This document shows positions 15,157-20,943 of a stretch of 22,449 nucleotides of DNA, in pieces. Position 1 is the first letter of the stretch; every line of letters starts with the position of its first letter. The position numbers were made by a program, and so were the translations under genes. The notes beneath the pieces were generated by a model, which had not been told where the DNA came from, searched no databases, and saw only the letters and a list, made by a program, of their open reading frames with translations. The DNA comes from Phycisphaerales bacterium. Its GTDB lineage: Bacteria; Planctomycetota; Phycisphaerae; SM23-33. The DNA lies in contig PMYM01000056.1 of assembly GCA_003171235.1 (NCBI GenBank), positions 292 to 22,740 on the forward strand, given 5' to 3'.

Positions 15157-15384
15157 CTAGTGGCTGCGGACGATGGTCAAGTGGAATTCGCCGCGGTCGG
15201 CTGTCTTGATGACCAGCCCGGCATTGTTGGTCAGCAGACCGACGTCAGCGAAGCTGCGGACGCTCACGATGTTGGTCAGTATTTCCGGTATCCCGGCCTC
15301 GTTCCGTTTGGCTTCGTCCAAGATCGCGATTTTTTCCAGCAGCGCCTTGAGGGCGTCTTGAAGTTCGGTCTTGTCCACGGTCAT
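15157..15384 (-). CDS. Uncharacterised 75-aa protein
   Basis: The protein begins MTVDKTELQDALKALLEKIA, an amphipathic helix. It continues through a Glu/Asn-rich middle (N-E-A-G-I-P-E-I-L-T-N-I-V) to two likely beta strands (A-G-L-V-I-K-T-A-D and G-E-F-H-L-T-I-V-R). GAGGAG lies directly in front of the ATG at 15384, with a tight spacing of 1-3 nt. A promoter at 15466-15494 gives a leader of about 75 nt. No signal peptide or membrane segment is present, so it is cytoplasmic. No family was recognised. The balanced composition and helix-strand pattern, unlike the Arg/Pro-rich spurious frames around it, suggest a real gene. Confidence 0.55.
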   Translation of the reverse strand: MTVDKTELQDALKALLEKIAILDEAKRNEAGIPEILTNIVSVRSFADVGLLTNNAGLVIKTADRGEFHLTIVRSH

Positions 15385-15465
15385 TCTCCTCTTCTAGGTC
15401 GTTTGCATCCGGTTGCCCTTCCGCGCTCCCATGATTACATGAGGCAGGGTGTGATTGATGTTTTC

Positions 15466-15494
15466 ATTATCCTCGCCTCCTCCTGCCTGCTCAA
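15466..15494 (-). promoter_or_regulatory. Promoter of the 75-aa protein gene
   Basis: On the minus strand TTGAGC (15494-15489), 17 bp, then GATAAT (15471-15466), five of six -10 matches. A perfect 7-bp hairpin (15522-15539, loop of 4) lies just upstream. The DNA upstream of it, around GAGCAGCG (about 15545-15575), resembles the DNA upstream of the DUF457 gene promoter (about 19587-19620). Confidence 0.45.
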
Positions 15495-15638
15495 GCAGAA
15501 TCGTTTACGTCCGCTTCACGCCACCGGCGACAGCCGGTGCAGCCCCGCTCGCTGCTCATCACCCGGGACGGCTATCCAGCATCTTCGGAACATCTGCCGA
15601 AGGGATAGGCAGGTGGACAACCTTTTTCCTTTTTCGCG

Positions 15639-15671
15639 AAAAAAACGGGCGACCCGCTTGGAGCCGCCCGT
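15639..15671 (-). terminator. Strong intrinsic terminator without an evident gene (copy T2)
   Basis: An 11-bp stem (15645-15655 with 15661-15671) with a 5-nt loop is followed on the minus strand by seven T residues. Two positions are G-U pairs only in minus-strand RNA. Homology with the 13884-13916 terminator extends further upstream, past a shared TGCGTGA stop-like segment. No intact minus-strand gene lies before it, so it may be left over from a lost gene. Confidence 0.65.
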
Positions 15672-15748
15672 CAGCCAAAGTGCTTCTGTCGCTCACGCAG
15701 GTCTGCGGCGAATGAGCGCCATCCATCTGATCCGGAAAGCACCGGCCT

Positions 15749-15777
15749 TTGACGCCGGGGCCCCACAAGGGTAAACT
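15749..15777 (+). promoter_or_regulatory. Promoter of the RCC1-like gene
   Basis: TTGACG (15749-15754), a 17-bp spacer and TAAACT (15772-15777) give five and four of six matches. The predicted leader is about 20 nt and carries the GAGGAG ribosome site. Confidence 0.5.
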
Positions 15778-15804
15778 ACACTTCCCTTAAGAGGAGAGCG
15801 CCAC

Positions 15805-17055
15805 ATGCCCAAGACAATTAGTCTGGCGATTCTTGTGCTCGGCACAACATTGGCGGGGTTGCTTATTGGCGGCGAATCGCCTGCCACCCAACCTGCGGGT
15901 AAACCCACAACTCAGCCCGCCAACTCCGCACCGCGGATCGTATCCATCTGGGGCGGCGCCCAGACGCACATGGTTATGAAATCCGACGGCACTGTGTGGA
16001 CCTGGGGAATGAATGGTATGGGACAGTTGGGCGACGGAACCACGAGCAACCGCTGCGTTCCAGTCCAGGTTGTTGGTCCGGGCGGCGTCGGACACCTGGC
16101 CCCGGTTTCAGCCATAATGGGCGGAGAAATGCATAACTTCGCGCTGAAAACCGACGGCACCGTCTGGGCATGGGGAAATAACATGTTTGGACAGCTAGGG
16201 AACGGGGAGGACGTCAAGTTTTCCGCTGTTCCGGTTCAGGTCAGCAACTTGTCTTCCATCATTTCGATCGGGGGAAGGGGGTATCACAGTCTTGCCGTCA
16301 AGTCGGATGGGACGGTATGGGCGTGGGGCTGGAATTCCAAAGGGGAACTGGGAAACGGAACCGCCGAGAAATTTTCGAAAGTGCCCCTCCAGGTCGTCGG
16401 GCTGACCAAACCCTCCGTCGTGTCGGGCGGGTATCAATTCAGTCTCGCCCTAATGCCGGATGGCACGGTCTGCCAATGGGGTCATGGCAGGGCGATAGGC
16501 AATAGCAATGCCCCCGTGCAGATTCCGGAGTTCTCAAAGGTGATCGCAATTTCCGCCGGATGGGATCATGCCCTGGCGCTGAAATCGGACGGAACCGTAT
16601 GGGCGTGGGGCGTAAACAAGGTTGGTGAATTGGGAGACGGATCAACGGTTAACAGGGCTACACCCGTCCAAGTCAAGAATCTGAACAATATCATTTCCGT
16701 TTCCGCCGGCGACTGGCACTCCACGGCGCTCCGATCGGACGGCACTGTTTGGAAATGGGGGCGGAACGAGAGCGGCCAGCTTGGCCAGGGGCGTGCCGAC
16801 AAGATCACCGATCCGCATCCCGTGCCGCTCCAGGTGCCCGGTTTAAGCAACGTGGTAATGGTTTCAGCCAGAGACTGGCACAATCTGTGCGTCACAAAGG
16901 ATGGACAAGCCTGGGTGTGGGGAGACAATCGCAGCGGCTGTTGCGGCGATTTCACGGGTGTCAACGTATTGAGCCCCAGGCTGATGCCGGGCCTTGTGCC
17001 CAGCGCGGAGAAGGCTCCAGCGCAGCAGCAGATTAACAATCAGAAAAGCGAATAG
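15805..17055 (+). CDS. Secreted RCC1-like beta-propeller protein
   Basis: A 416-residue exported protein. The signal peptide (about 1-24) is followed by a Thr-Gln-Pro-Ala-rich linker (about 26-42). The rest is a seven-bladed RCC1/BNR-type propeller. The recurring blade core (K-S-D-G-T-V-W-A-W-G, then G-Q-L-G-D-G or G-E-L-G-N-G, then V-P-V-Q-V) repeats roughly every 50-55 residues from about residue 50 to 395. GAGGAG (15791-15796) lies 8 nt before the ATG, and a promoter is visible at 15749-15777. RCC1 propellers bind partner proteins or ligands; bacterial secreted versions have no single known function. Base composition is slightly less G+C-biased than the cus genes. It is the only intact plus-strand gene in a minus-strand neighbourhood, and an orphan terminator lies just upstream. 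Confidence 0.88.
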   Translation: MPKTISLAILVLGTTLAGLLIGGESPATQPAGKPTTQPANSAPRIVSIWGGAQTHMVMKSDGTVWTWGMNGMGQLGDGTTSNRCVPVQVVGPGGVGHLAPVSAIMGGEMHNFALKTDGTVWAWGNNMFGQLGNGEDVKFSAVPVQVSNLSSIISIGGRGYHSLAVKSDGTVWAWGWNSKGELGNGTAEKFSKVPLQVVGLTKPSVVSGGYQFSLALMPDGTVCQWGHGRAIGNSNAPVQIPEFSKVIAISAGWDHALALKSDGTVWAWGVNKVGELGDGSTVNRATPVQVKNLNNIISVSAGDWHSTALRSDGTVWKWGRNESGQLGQGRADKITDPHPVPLQVPGLSNVVMVSARDWHNLCVTKDGQAWVWGDNRSGCCGDFTGVNVLSPRLMPGLVPSAEKAPAQQQINNQKSE

Positions 17056-17154
17056 CGGGGACGCGCACGAAACGAGTTAAGGGTTTTTGCCCCCTCAGGC
17101 CGACCGCTATGCCCGGTGTTGTGTTCACCGTGCCTGTCCCACTCCGAGCCGGGC

Positions 17155-17281
17155 ATGAAGCGCCACTACGCCGAGCGGGATTGGGCGGTTGGAGCGGGCG
17201 CTGCTGGAAATGGAGCAGCGGCTCAGCGAGGTGTTAAAGGCGCAGACTTCTACCGGTGAGGCATCGGAAGGTCATGGTTGA
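17155..17281 (+). pseudogene. Possible frameshifted remnant of a small gene
   Basis: One frame from ATG at 17155 reads M-K-R-H-Y-A-E-R-D-W-A-V. A second frame from 17189 reads LERALLEMEQ then RLSEVLKAQT and ends at TGA 17281. The two join sensibly if one base was lost or gained near 17186-17190, and the second part is a convincing amphipathic coiled coil. Upstream in the first frame is a Cys-rich stretch (C-P-V-L-C-S-P-C). The identity is unknown. It could also be chance. Confidence 0.3.
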
Positions 17282-17327
17282 CCGGTCAACCTTGGAACAG
17301 CCCTCCCCCACCGGGTTGAACCTGGGG

Positions 17328-17349
17328 CATCCTGGCGGCTCTGGGACGG
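17328..17349. repeat. 22-bp direct repeat next to terminator copies T3 and T4
   Basis: CATCCTGGCG, four variable bases, then TGGGACGG recurs at 18038-18059, with 19 of 22 matches by hand. In both places a terminator-family hairpin starts about 30 bp further on, so the repeat unit is close to 90 bp (17328-17414 and 18038-18125). Confidence 0.5.
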
Positions 17350-17384
17350 AGCGGGGCACCTGTCAGCTTCTTCATTTCCGCGCA

Positions 17385-17414
17385 CAAAAGAAGGCGACCC
17401 GCTAAGACGGGCCT
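17385..17414 (-). terminator. Weak terminator-like hairpin after the 64-aa lipoprotein gene (copy T3)
   Basis: On the minus strand CCCG-TCTTAG-CGGG, with three further pairs across a bulge, is followed by TTCTTTTG. It is clearly related to the T1, T2 and T4 copies but degraded. It lies about 95 nt beyond the lipoprotein stop codon. Confidence 0.4.
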
Positions 17415-17507
17415 GCCCTAATGGCTTGCCCCTCAGCTAGTCATCCGATTTGGAGCCCATGCTTCCGCATGCGCCCAACACATCCTGATTATAGCGCGGC
17501 GGGCATC

Positions 17508-17702
17508 CTAGTGCTTTTCGATGATTACCTCTGTCCTGGGCTGCGGTTGCTTTTCGATGATTACCGTCTTGGGCTCTGGTCGCGGCTCGACGACTACCTC
17601 TTTCTTGGTCGGCGGGTTGTTGACGGTTGTGCAAGAGAACGACGCAGCAGCAATGCAGACCAATAGAAGGAGACTCAACGCTTTCTTTCCAATCGCAACC
17701 AT
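17508..17702 (-). CDS. Small lipoprotein with Val/Ile-Glu-Pro repeats, 64 aa
   Basis: The lipoprotein signal is clear: M-V-A-I-G-K-K-A start, a hydrophobic core L-S-L-L-L-L-V-C-I-A-A-A, and a lipobox S-F-S-C with the lipidated Cys at position 24. The mature 41 residues begin C-T-T-V-N-N-P-P and then repeat a short theme of Val/Ile runs, Glu and Pro: E-V-V-V-E-P-R-P-E-P, T-V-I-I-E-K-Q-P-Q-P, T-E-V-I-I-E-K-H. AAAGG lies 7 nt before the ATG at 17702. A promoter with a hairpin leader (17805-17860) precedes it and a degraded terminator follows. No family was recognised. A membrane-anchored extended linker or a cell-envelope spacer is the most natural reading. Confidence 0.7.
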   Translation of the reverse strand: MVAIGKKALSLLLLVCIAAASFSCTTVNNPPTKKEVVVEPRPEPKTVIIEKQPQPRTEVIIEKH

Positions 17703-17804
17703 CTTAATGCCTTTCTGTTATGAGACCCGGTTCGTTTCCAATCGGTCATCCGAGCGTCTGCCCGGCCTTGCTTCTGGACCGACATCGTCCCAGGTGCCTT
17801 CTCG

Positions 17805-17860
17805 CCGACGACCGCCGTCAGCAGTTTCCATGATTCTATCTCGCCGTCGCACTTCGACAA
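17805..17860 (-). promoter_or_regulatory. Promoter and conserved hairpin leader (copy L3)
   Basis: Minus strand: TTGTCG (17860-17855), 16 bp, TAGAAT (17838-17833), CATG, then the hairpin CTGACG-GCGGT-CGTCGG (17821-17805). The loop is identical to copies L1 and L2, while the stem differs yet still pairs, with compensating changes. The TGGGA box further on is only partly kept. The leader is about 125 nt. Confidence 0.5.
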
Positions 17861-18094
17861 GCTAATTCGGGGCGTCCCAAGCCCTTTCGGAGTCTCTGAT
17901 AGATAGCGCCGGTAATGGTGGGCACCCGCCTACATGCTTTTTTCGCGGCAAGAAGAATGCCACTTAAGCCGCCAGGGACGCTTTTCGCAGGGTAGGCATC
18001 CCGAACCCCACTCTCGTCCCCAGAAATTGACCTGACCCATCCTGGCGATTTTGGGACGGGCCGGTGCGCCCGACAACCTCTCTGTTTGCCGCGC

Positions 18095-18125
18095 AAAAAA
18101 GAGGGCGACCCGGTTGGAGCCGACC
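18095..18125 (-). terminator. Intrinsic terminator after the thioredoxin-like gene (copy T4)
   Basis: An 8-9-bp stem with one mismatch is followed on the minus strand by CTCTTTTTTGC (six T residues). It lies about 145 nt beyond the stop codon of the thioredoxin-like gene and belongs to the same family as the hairpins at 13884 and 15639. Confidence 0.6.
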
Positions 18126-18162
18126 GTTGCATGTAATGCTAATTCGGCTGGCGCTTGACTAA

Positions 18163-18246
18163 CCTGCGCCGCCGCAGCGCCGCCAGCCCGCCCAGGACCA
18201 AGAACTGCTGGCGGAGATCCGCGACCTGATGAAGGCCAAGGCCTAG
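18163..18246 (+). pseudogene. mscL: C-terminal fragment of a large-conductance mechanosensitive channel gene
   Basis: The frame ending at TAG 18244-18246 reads Q-P-A-Q-D-Q then ELLAEIRDLMKAKA. That is the characteristic cytoplasmic C-terminal helix of MscL (E-x-L-L-x-E-I-R-D-L-L-K), preceded by the usual Pro/Ala/Gln linker. A stop lies in frame at 18160-18162. The neighbouring frame just upstream reads L-T-N-L-R-R-R, the kind of basic cluster expected before this tail, which suggests a frameshift. The membrane segments and start are absent. A terminator copy lies at 18095-18125, where the missing part should be. It is a dead 3' remnant. Confidence 0.6.
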
Positions 18247-18271
18247 ACGGTCTCGTTCTGTCCGCGTGGGA

Positions 18272-18739
18272 TTACGGGCGCGTGGCGGGTTGGGAACTGG
18301 CGGCGGCGGTCGTCGCGGGGCCAAGGGCTGCGTCCACGGCCCGGCGATAGTCTTCCAGGCCGTAGTGCATCGCCCAGGTCTTGACCGCCTTGCCGTCAAC
18401 AAACAGCACCACCGTAGGGTATACCGTGATGTCGTAAGCGTCGCGGACCTGCTTGTCTTTCACCGCGAAATACGCCGTCATGAGATGGTACTTGGCCACC
18501 ACCGCCCGTCCGCGGTACTCTTGGGCCAGCTTGTGCATCGGCCCGTTCAGCAGAGTGCACGTCGGGCAGGCACCCTTGTAGAATTCCACCAGGACCGGCT
18601 TGTCGGACGCTAGCACGACCTCTTGAAAGGCGGCATGATTGGGCACCGCCGTCATCTTGCCGCCGGCGCAACCGGCTGCCAGGGGTAATAGGACCAACAG
18701 GCCAAACAATGCCGATGCCGCGGAAAACCTAATGTTCAT
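18272..18739 (-). CDS. Thioredoxin-like lipoprotein
   Basis: A 155-residue exported protein. The lipoprotein signal ends in L-A-A-G-C (Cys24). A thioredoxin fold follows, with the redox motif C58-P-T-C61 in V-L-V-E-F-Y-K-G-A-C-P-T-C, the partner segment D-I-T-V-Y-P-T-V-V-L-F containing the expected cis-proline, and the last helix. A Ser/Gln/Pro-Ala-Thr tail ends the protein. AGAGG lies 6 nt before the ATG at 18739. Its promoter and hairpin leader (18757-18835) belong to the conserved family, and a terminator copy lies downstream. It should act as an envelope-anchored thiol oxidoreductase; whether reducing or oxidising cannot be told from C-P-T-C alone. The DUF457 gene lies 119 bp upstream on the same strand. 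Confidence 0.85.
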   Translation of the reverse strand: MNIRFSAASALFGLLVLLPLAAGCAGGKMTAVPNHAAFQEVVLASDKPVLVEFYKGACPTCTLLNGPMHKLAQEYRGRAVVAKYHLMTAYFAVKDKQVRDAYDITVYPTVVLFVDGKAVKTWAMHYGLEDYRRAVDAALGPATTAAASSQPATRP

Positions 18740-18756
18740 ATCGTGCCTCTGCTAAA

Positions 18757-18835
18757 CCGGTATTTCCCACATGCCCGCCCACGACCGCCGTGGGTCGTTG
18801 ATGCATGATTATCTCCTGCTTTCATGATTCAGCAA
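18757..18835 (-). promoter_or_regulatory. Promoter and conserved hairpin leader (copy L2)
   Basis: Minus strand: TTGCTG (18835-18830), 16 bp, GATAAT (18813-18808), CATGCATC, the hairpin CCCACG-GCGGT-CGTGGG (18794-18778), then TGGGAAATACCGG (18769-18757). The ribosome site of the thioredoxin-like gene follows within 20 nt. The hairpin core is identical to that of copy L1, 4590 bp away. Confidence 0.6.
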
Positions 18836-18858
18836 GAGTTCTTATCGTGGGCTTTCAG

Positions 18859-19521
18859 TCACTTGCTTGCGCCATGGTTCTTGCTTCGGAGGCGGCGGAC
18901 CGACCGGGAAAACAAGAGTAAGACCGTCATCGGCACCCAGACCACAACGACTTCGCTGATAGTTGCCCTGAAAATCCACGTTCCCCGACCACCATGCTCC
19001 ATCAGGTTAGGAAACATTTGTGCGACCCAGTGAGGCATCGACCAGATGGGCTGCCAGGAGAAAGAATAGCGATAATCGTCGAACGGAGCCAGCAGCATCA
19101 CGCCCCGATAGCCGCTGCTGAGCATGTCCAGGAAGGCGTGCGACGCCGTCGCCAAGGTGAAGACCAGCCAAAACAGCGGGAAGGCTCTTCCACGGCGTGG
19201 TACTTGGCCGGGTGGTTGGGACGTTGCTAGGGCATTTGAGCCACCGGATTGACCTTGAAGATTGCTAATCCTGGGCTTGCACACCCAGTAGATGACGGCA
19301 GCCAGCAGCCCGAACAGCACGGCAGCCAGCAGTGAATGCGCAATGCCCCGATGAACCCAAATCCCTGATCTGTCGGTGACCAGCCCTCGCCAGAAGACGT
19401 CGATGTCGGGAATGCCGGCGCAGACGGCTATGAGTAGCCAGAATCGCAGGGGAAGCTTGCGGCTGGTGACGGTCTTGCCCGCCGCCACTGCGAAGAAAGC
19501 ATGTGTCCAAGTTAATGCCAT
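18859..19521 (-). CDS. YdjM/DUF457-family membrane-bound metal-dependent hydrolase
   Basis: A 220-residue integral membrane protein when started at the ATG at 19521 (M-A-L-T-W-T-H-A-F-F-A-V). Family motifs are present in order: T6-H7, I-P-D-I-D (37-41), H57-R-G-I-A-H62-S, and S-H-A-F-L-D-M-L-S-S-G followed by L-L-A-P-F. These His/Asp residues are the presumed metal ligands. Four or more hydrophobic spans are visible. A longer frame from 19677 exists, but its additional residues look non-coding and would start upstream of the promoter at 19560-19587. The ribosome site is weak. E. coli YdjM is LexA-controlled; nothing similar is visible here. The substrate of the family is not established. Confidence 0.8.
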   Translation of the reverse strand: MALTWTHAFFAVAAGKTVTSRKLPLRFWLLIAVCAGIPDIDVFWRGLVTDRSGIWVHRGIAHSLLAAVLFGLLAAVIYWVCKPRISNLQGQSGGSNALATSQPPGQVPRRGRAFPLFWLVFTLATASHAFLDMLSSGYRGVMLLAPFDDYRYSFSWQPIWSMPHWVAQMFPNLMEHGGRGTWIFRATISEVVVVWVPMTVLLLFSRSVRRLRSKNHGASK

Positions 19522-19559
19522 GAGCCGGGGCTTCGCCGACCTTTCGTCCGATGAACCGG

Positions 19560-19587
19560 ATTCTACCAGTTTTCCCCGCCGCAGCAA
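19560..19587 (-). promoter_or_regulatory. Promoter of the DUF457-family gene
   Basis: Minus strand: TTGCTG (19587-19582), 16 bp, TAGAAT (19565-19560), five of six -10 matches. It has the same -35 and spacing as the thioredoxin-like gene promoter but lacks the conserved leader hairpin. The predicted leader of about 30 nt supports the 19521 start. Confidence 0.5.
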
Positions 19588-19753
19588 AGCCGCACGCTGC
19601 TCGTCACCTCGGGCGGCTTCCTGACAACATGGCTTGGGTACACCAGAAGGGAACCCATGCCAGAACGGGATACCCACTTCCGCCAGGAGAACTAGGGTAG
19701 GGCGGCAGGGTGCCCCGGCTGATTCGGTAAGGCTTGGGACGCCGTGAATTCGC

Positions 19754-19834
19754 TTGTTGAAATGCCAGGGCCCGGTAGAATCGTGAACAACGCTGGCGAA
19801 AGTCGTCGGCGAACGGTCATCTGGGAAATCCCGG
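19754..19834 (+). promoter_or_regulatory. Promoter and hairpin leader of the YddG-like gene (copy L4)
   Basis: TTGTTG (19754-19759), 16 bp, TAGAAT (19776-19781). Then comes an 8-bp hairpin CGCTGGCG-AAAGT-CGTCGGCG (19791-19811, with two G-U pairs) and TGGGAAATCCCGG (19822-19834). The order and spacing match copies L1 and L2 on the other strand. The rest of the leader, to 19907, shows nothing recognisable. Confidence 0.5.
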
Positions 19835-19907
19835 GTAACAGATCCCTACATGCCTCTGGAAAACCCCCTCGACATCTGCGATGGTTTGTCTTTCTTAGGC
19901 GGAGCCA

Positions 19908-20867
19908 ATGATGTCGCGAAGTTCGAGTTTCGCACCGACAGCCGGCGGATTGATTGCACTGGCCATCTGGTCGATGACGGTGGCGTTGGCCCGATCAATG
20001 TCCGAATCGCTGGGGGCGATCACCGCTGGCAGCCTGACCTTCCTGATCGGCGGGTCGCTATCGCTGCTGGCCGCGTTGGCGCGCGGACAGTCGCTGCGGT
20101 CCATGCTGCGCTTGGACCGGCGCTACCTGCTGGGTTGCGGGGCGATGTTCGTGGCCTACATGCTCTGCCTGTATCCCGCCATAGCCCTGACCATCCGCCG
20201 GCCGCGAGCGGTGGTGCTGGTCGTGGGGCTGCTGAACTATCTCTGGCCGACGCTGATGGTGGCACTGTCGGTGCCGATCCTGGGCATGAAAGCTCGGCGG
20301 TGGGCACTTGCCGTCGGCTGCCTGCTTAGCCTTGCCGGCACAGGTTTGGCGACGTTGACGGGCCTGCCGGCTCCTGCGCCGGGCGTAGCGAATGCCTCGC
20401 CGGGGGCGGCTTCGATGCCCGGCTGGCAACTGGACCTGCCTAGCGTGGCGGCTCTTGTCCTGGCGGCGGGGGCTGGCCTGCTGTGGGCGCTGTACTCGGA
20501 TTTTGCCCGGCGTTGGAACAATTCCGACCAGGGAGCGGTGCCGCTGTTCATGCTGGCCTCGTCGGCGGCGCTGGGACTGCTTCGAGCGTTTCTGCCTGAA
20601 GAGACGCGCTGGGAAGGCCGGGCCATCGCCGAGATGATCGCCCTGGGTGTCGGCTCCATGGCCATTGCGTACATGCTCTGGGAAGCGGGTGTTCGTCGCG
20701 GCAATCACCGTTTGCTGGGACTGGCGTCGTACTTCTTGCCGATCGCCTCGCTGGCGGTTGCCGCCGCTTACCTGCGGGTCTGGCCGGGGACAGGACTGCT
20801 TGCCGGCGGGGCCCTGGTGGTCGCCGGCGCCTTGGTGTGCAAATACTCCATTAACGACAAATCGTGA
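19908..20867 (+). CDS. DMT-superfamily exporter, YddG-like (aromatic amino acid exporter type)
   Basis: A 319-residue inner-membrane protein with about ten hydrophobic spans and the EamA duplicated layout. The first span (G-G-L-I-A-L-A-I-W-S-M-T-V-A-L-A-R-S-M-S-E-S-L-G) closely follows the start of YddG, which exports aromatic amino acids and toxic analogues. A Pro/Ala/Ser loop lies near residues 150-170. Two adjacent ATGs exist (19908 and 19911). GGAG at 19901-19904 is 3 nt from the first and 6 nt from the second, so the second may be used. It is divergent from the DUF457 gene, with both promoters in the 386-bp gap. The substrate is inferred from the family only. Confidence 0.82.
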   Translation: MMSRSSSFAPTAGGLIALAIWSMTVALARSMSESLGAITAGSLTFLIGGSLSLLAALARGQSLRSMLRLDRRYLLGCGAMFVAYMLCLYPAIALTIRRPRAVVLVVGLLNYLWPTLMVALSVPILGMKARRWALAVGCLLSLAGTGLATLTGLPAPAPGVANASPGAASMPGWQLDLPSVAALVLAAGAGLLWALYSDFARRWNNSDQGAVPLFMLASSAALGLLRAFLPEETRWEGRAIAEMIALGVGSMAIAYMLWEAGVRRGNHRLLGLASYFLPIASLAVAAAYLRVWPGTGLLAGGALVVAGALVCKYSINDKS

Positions 20868-20943
20868 GAGTACTGGCGGCCGTTGTCCGAACCCAGGCTT
20901 GATGGATTCTCCGCGTGCGTTAGGATTATTATGTAGGGACATT

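Noticed and set aside
15435..15467. 10-codon frame upstream of the 75-aa gene as a leader peptide
   Set aside because: Its start overlaps the GATAAT -10 box, so it would lie at or before the transcription start.
19522..19677. N-terminal extension of the DUF457 protein to 19677
   Set aside because: The promoter at 19560-19587 lies inside it, and the additional residues do not resemble the family start, which begins at M-A-L-T-W-T-H.
13732..19834. Leader family as a known riboswitch (cobalamin, c-di-GMP, SAM, preQ1)
   Set aside because: None of the conserved boxes of these classes could be placed, and the element is short with one main hairpin. A covariance search would be decisive.
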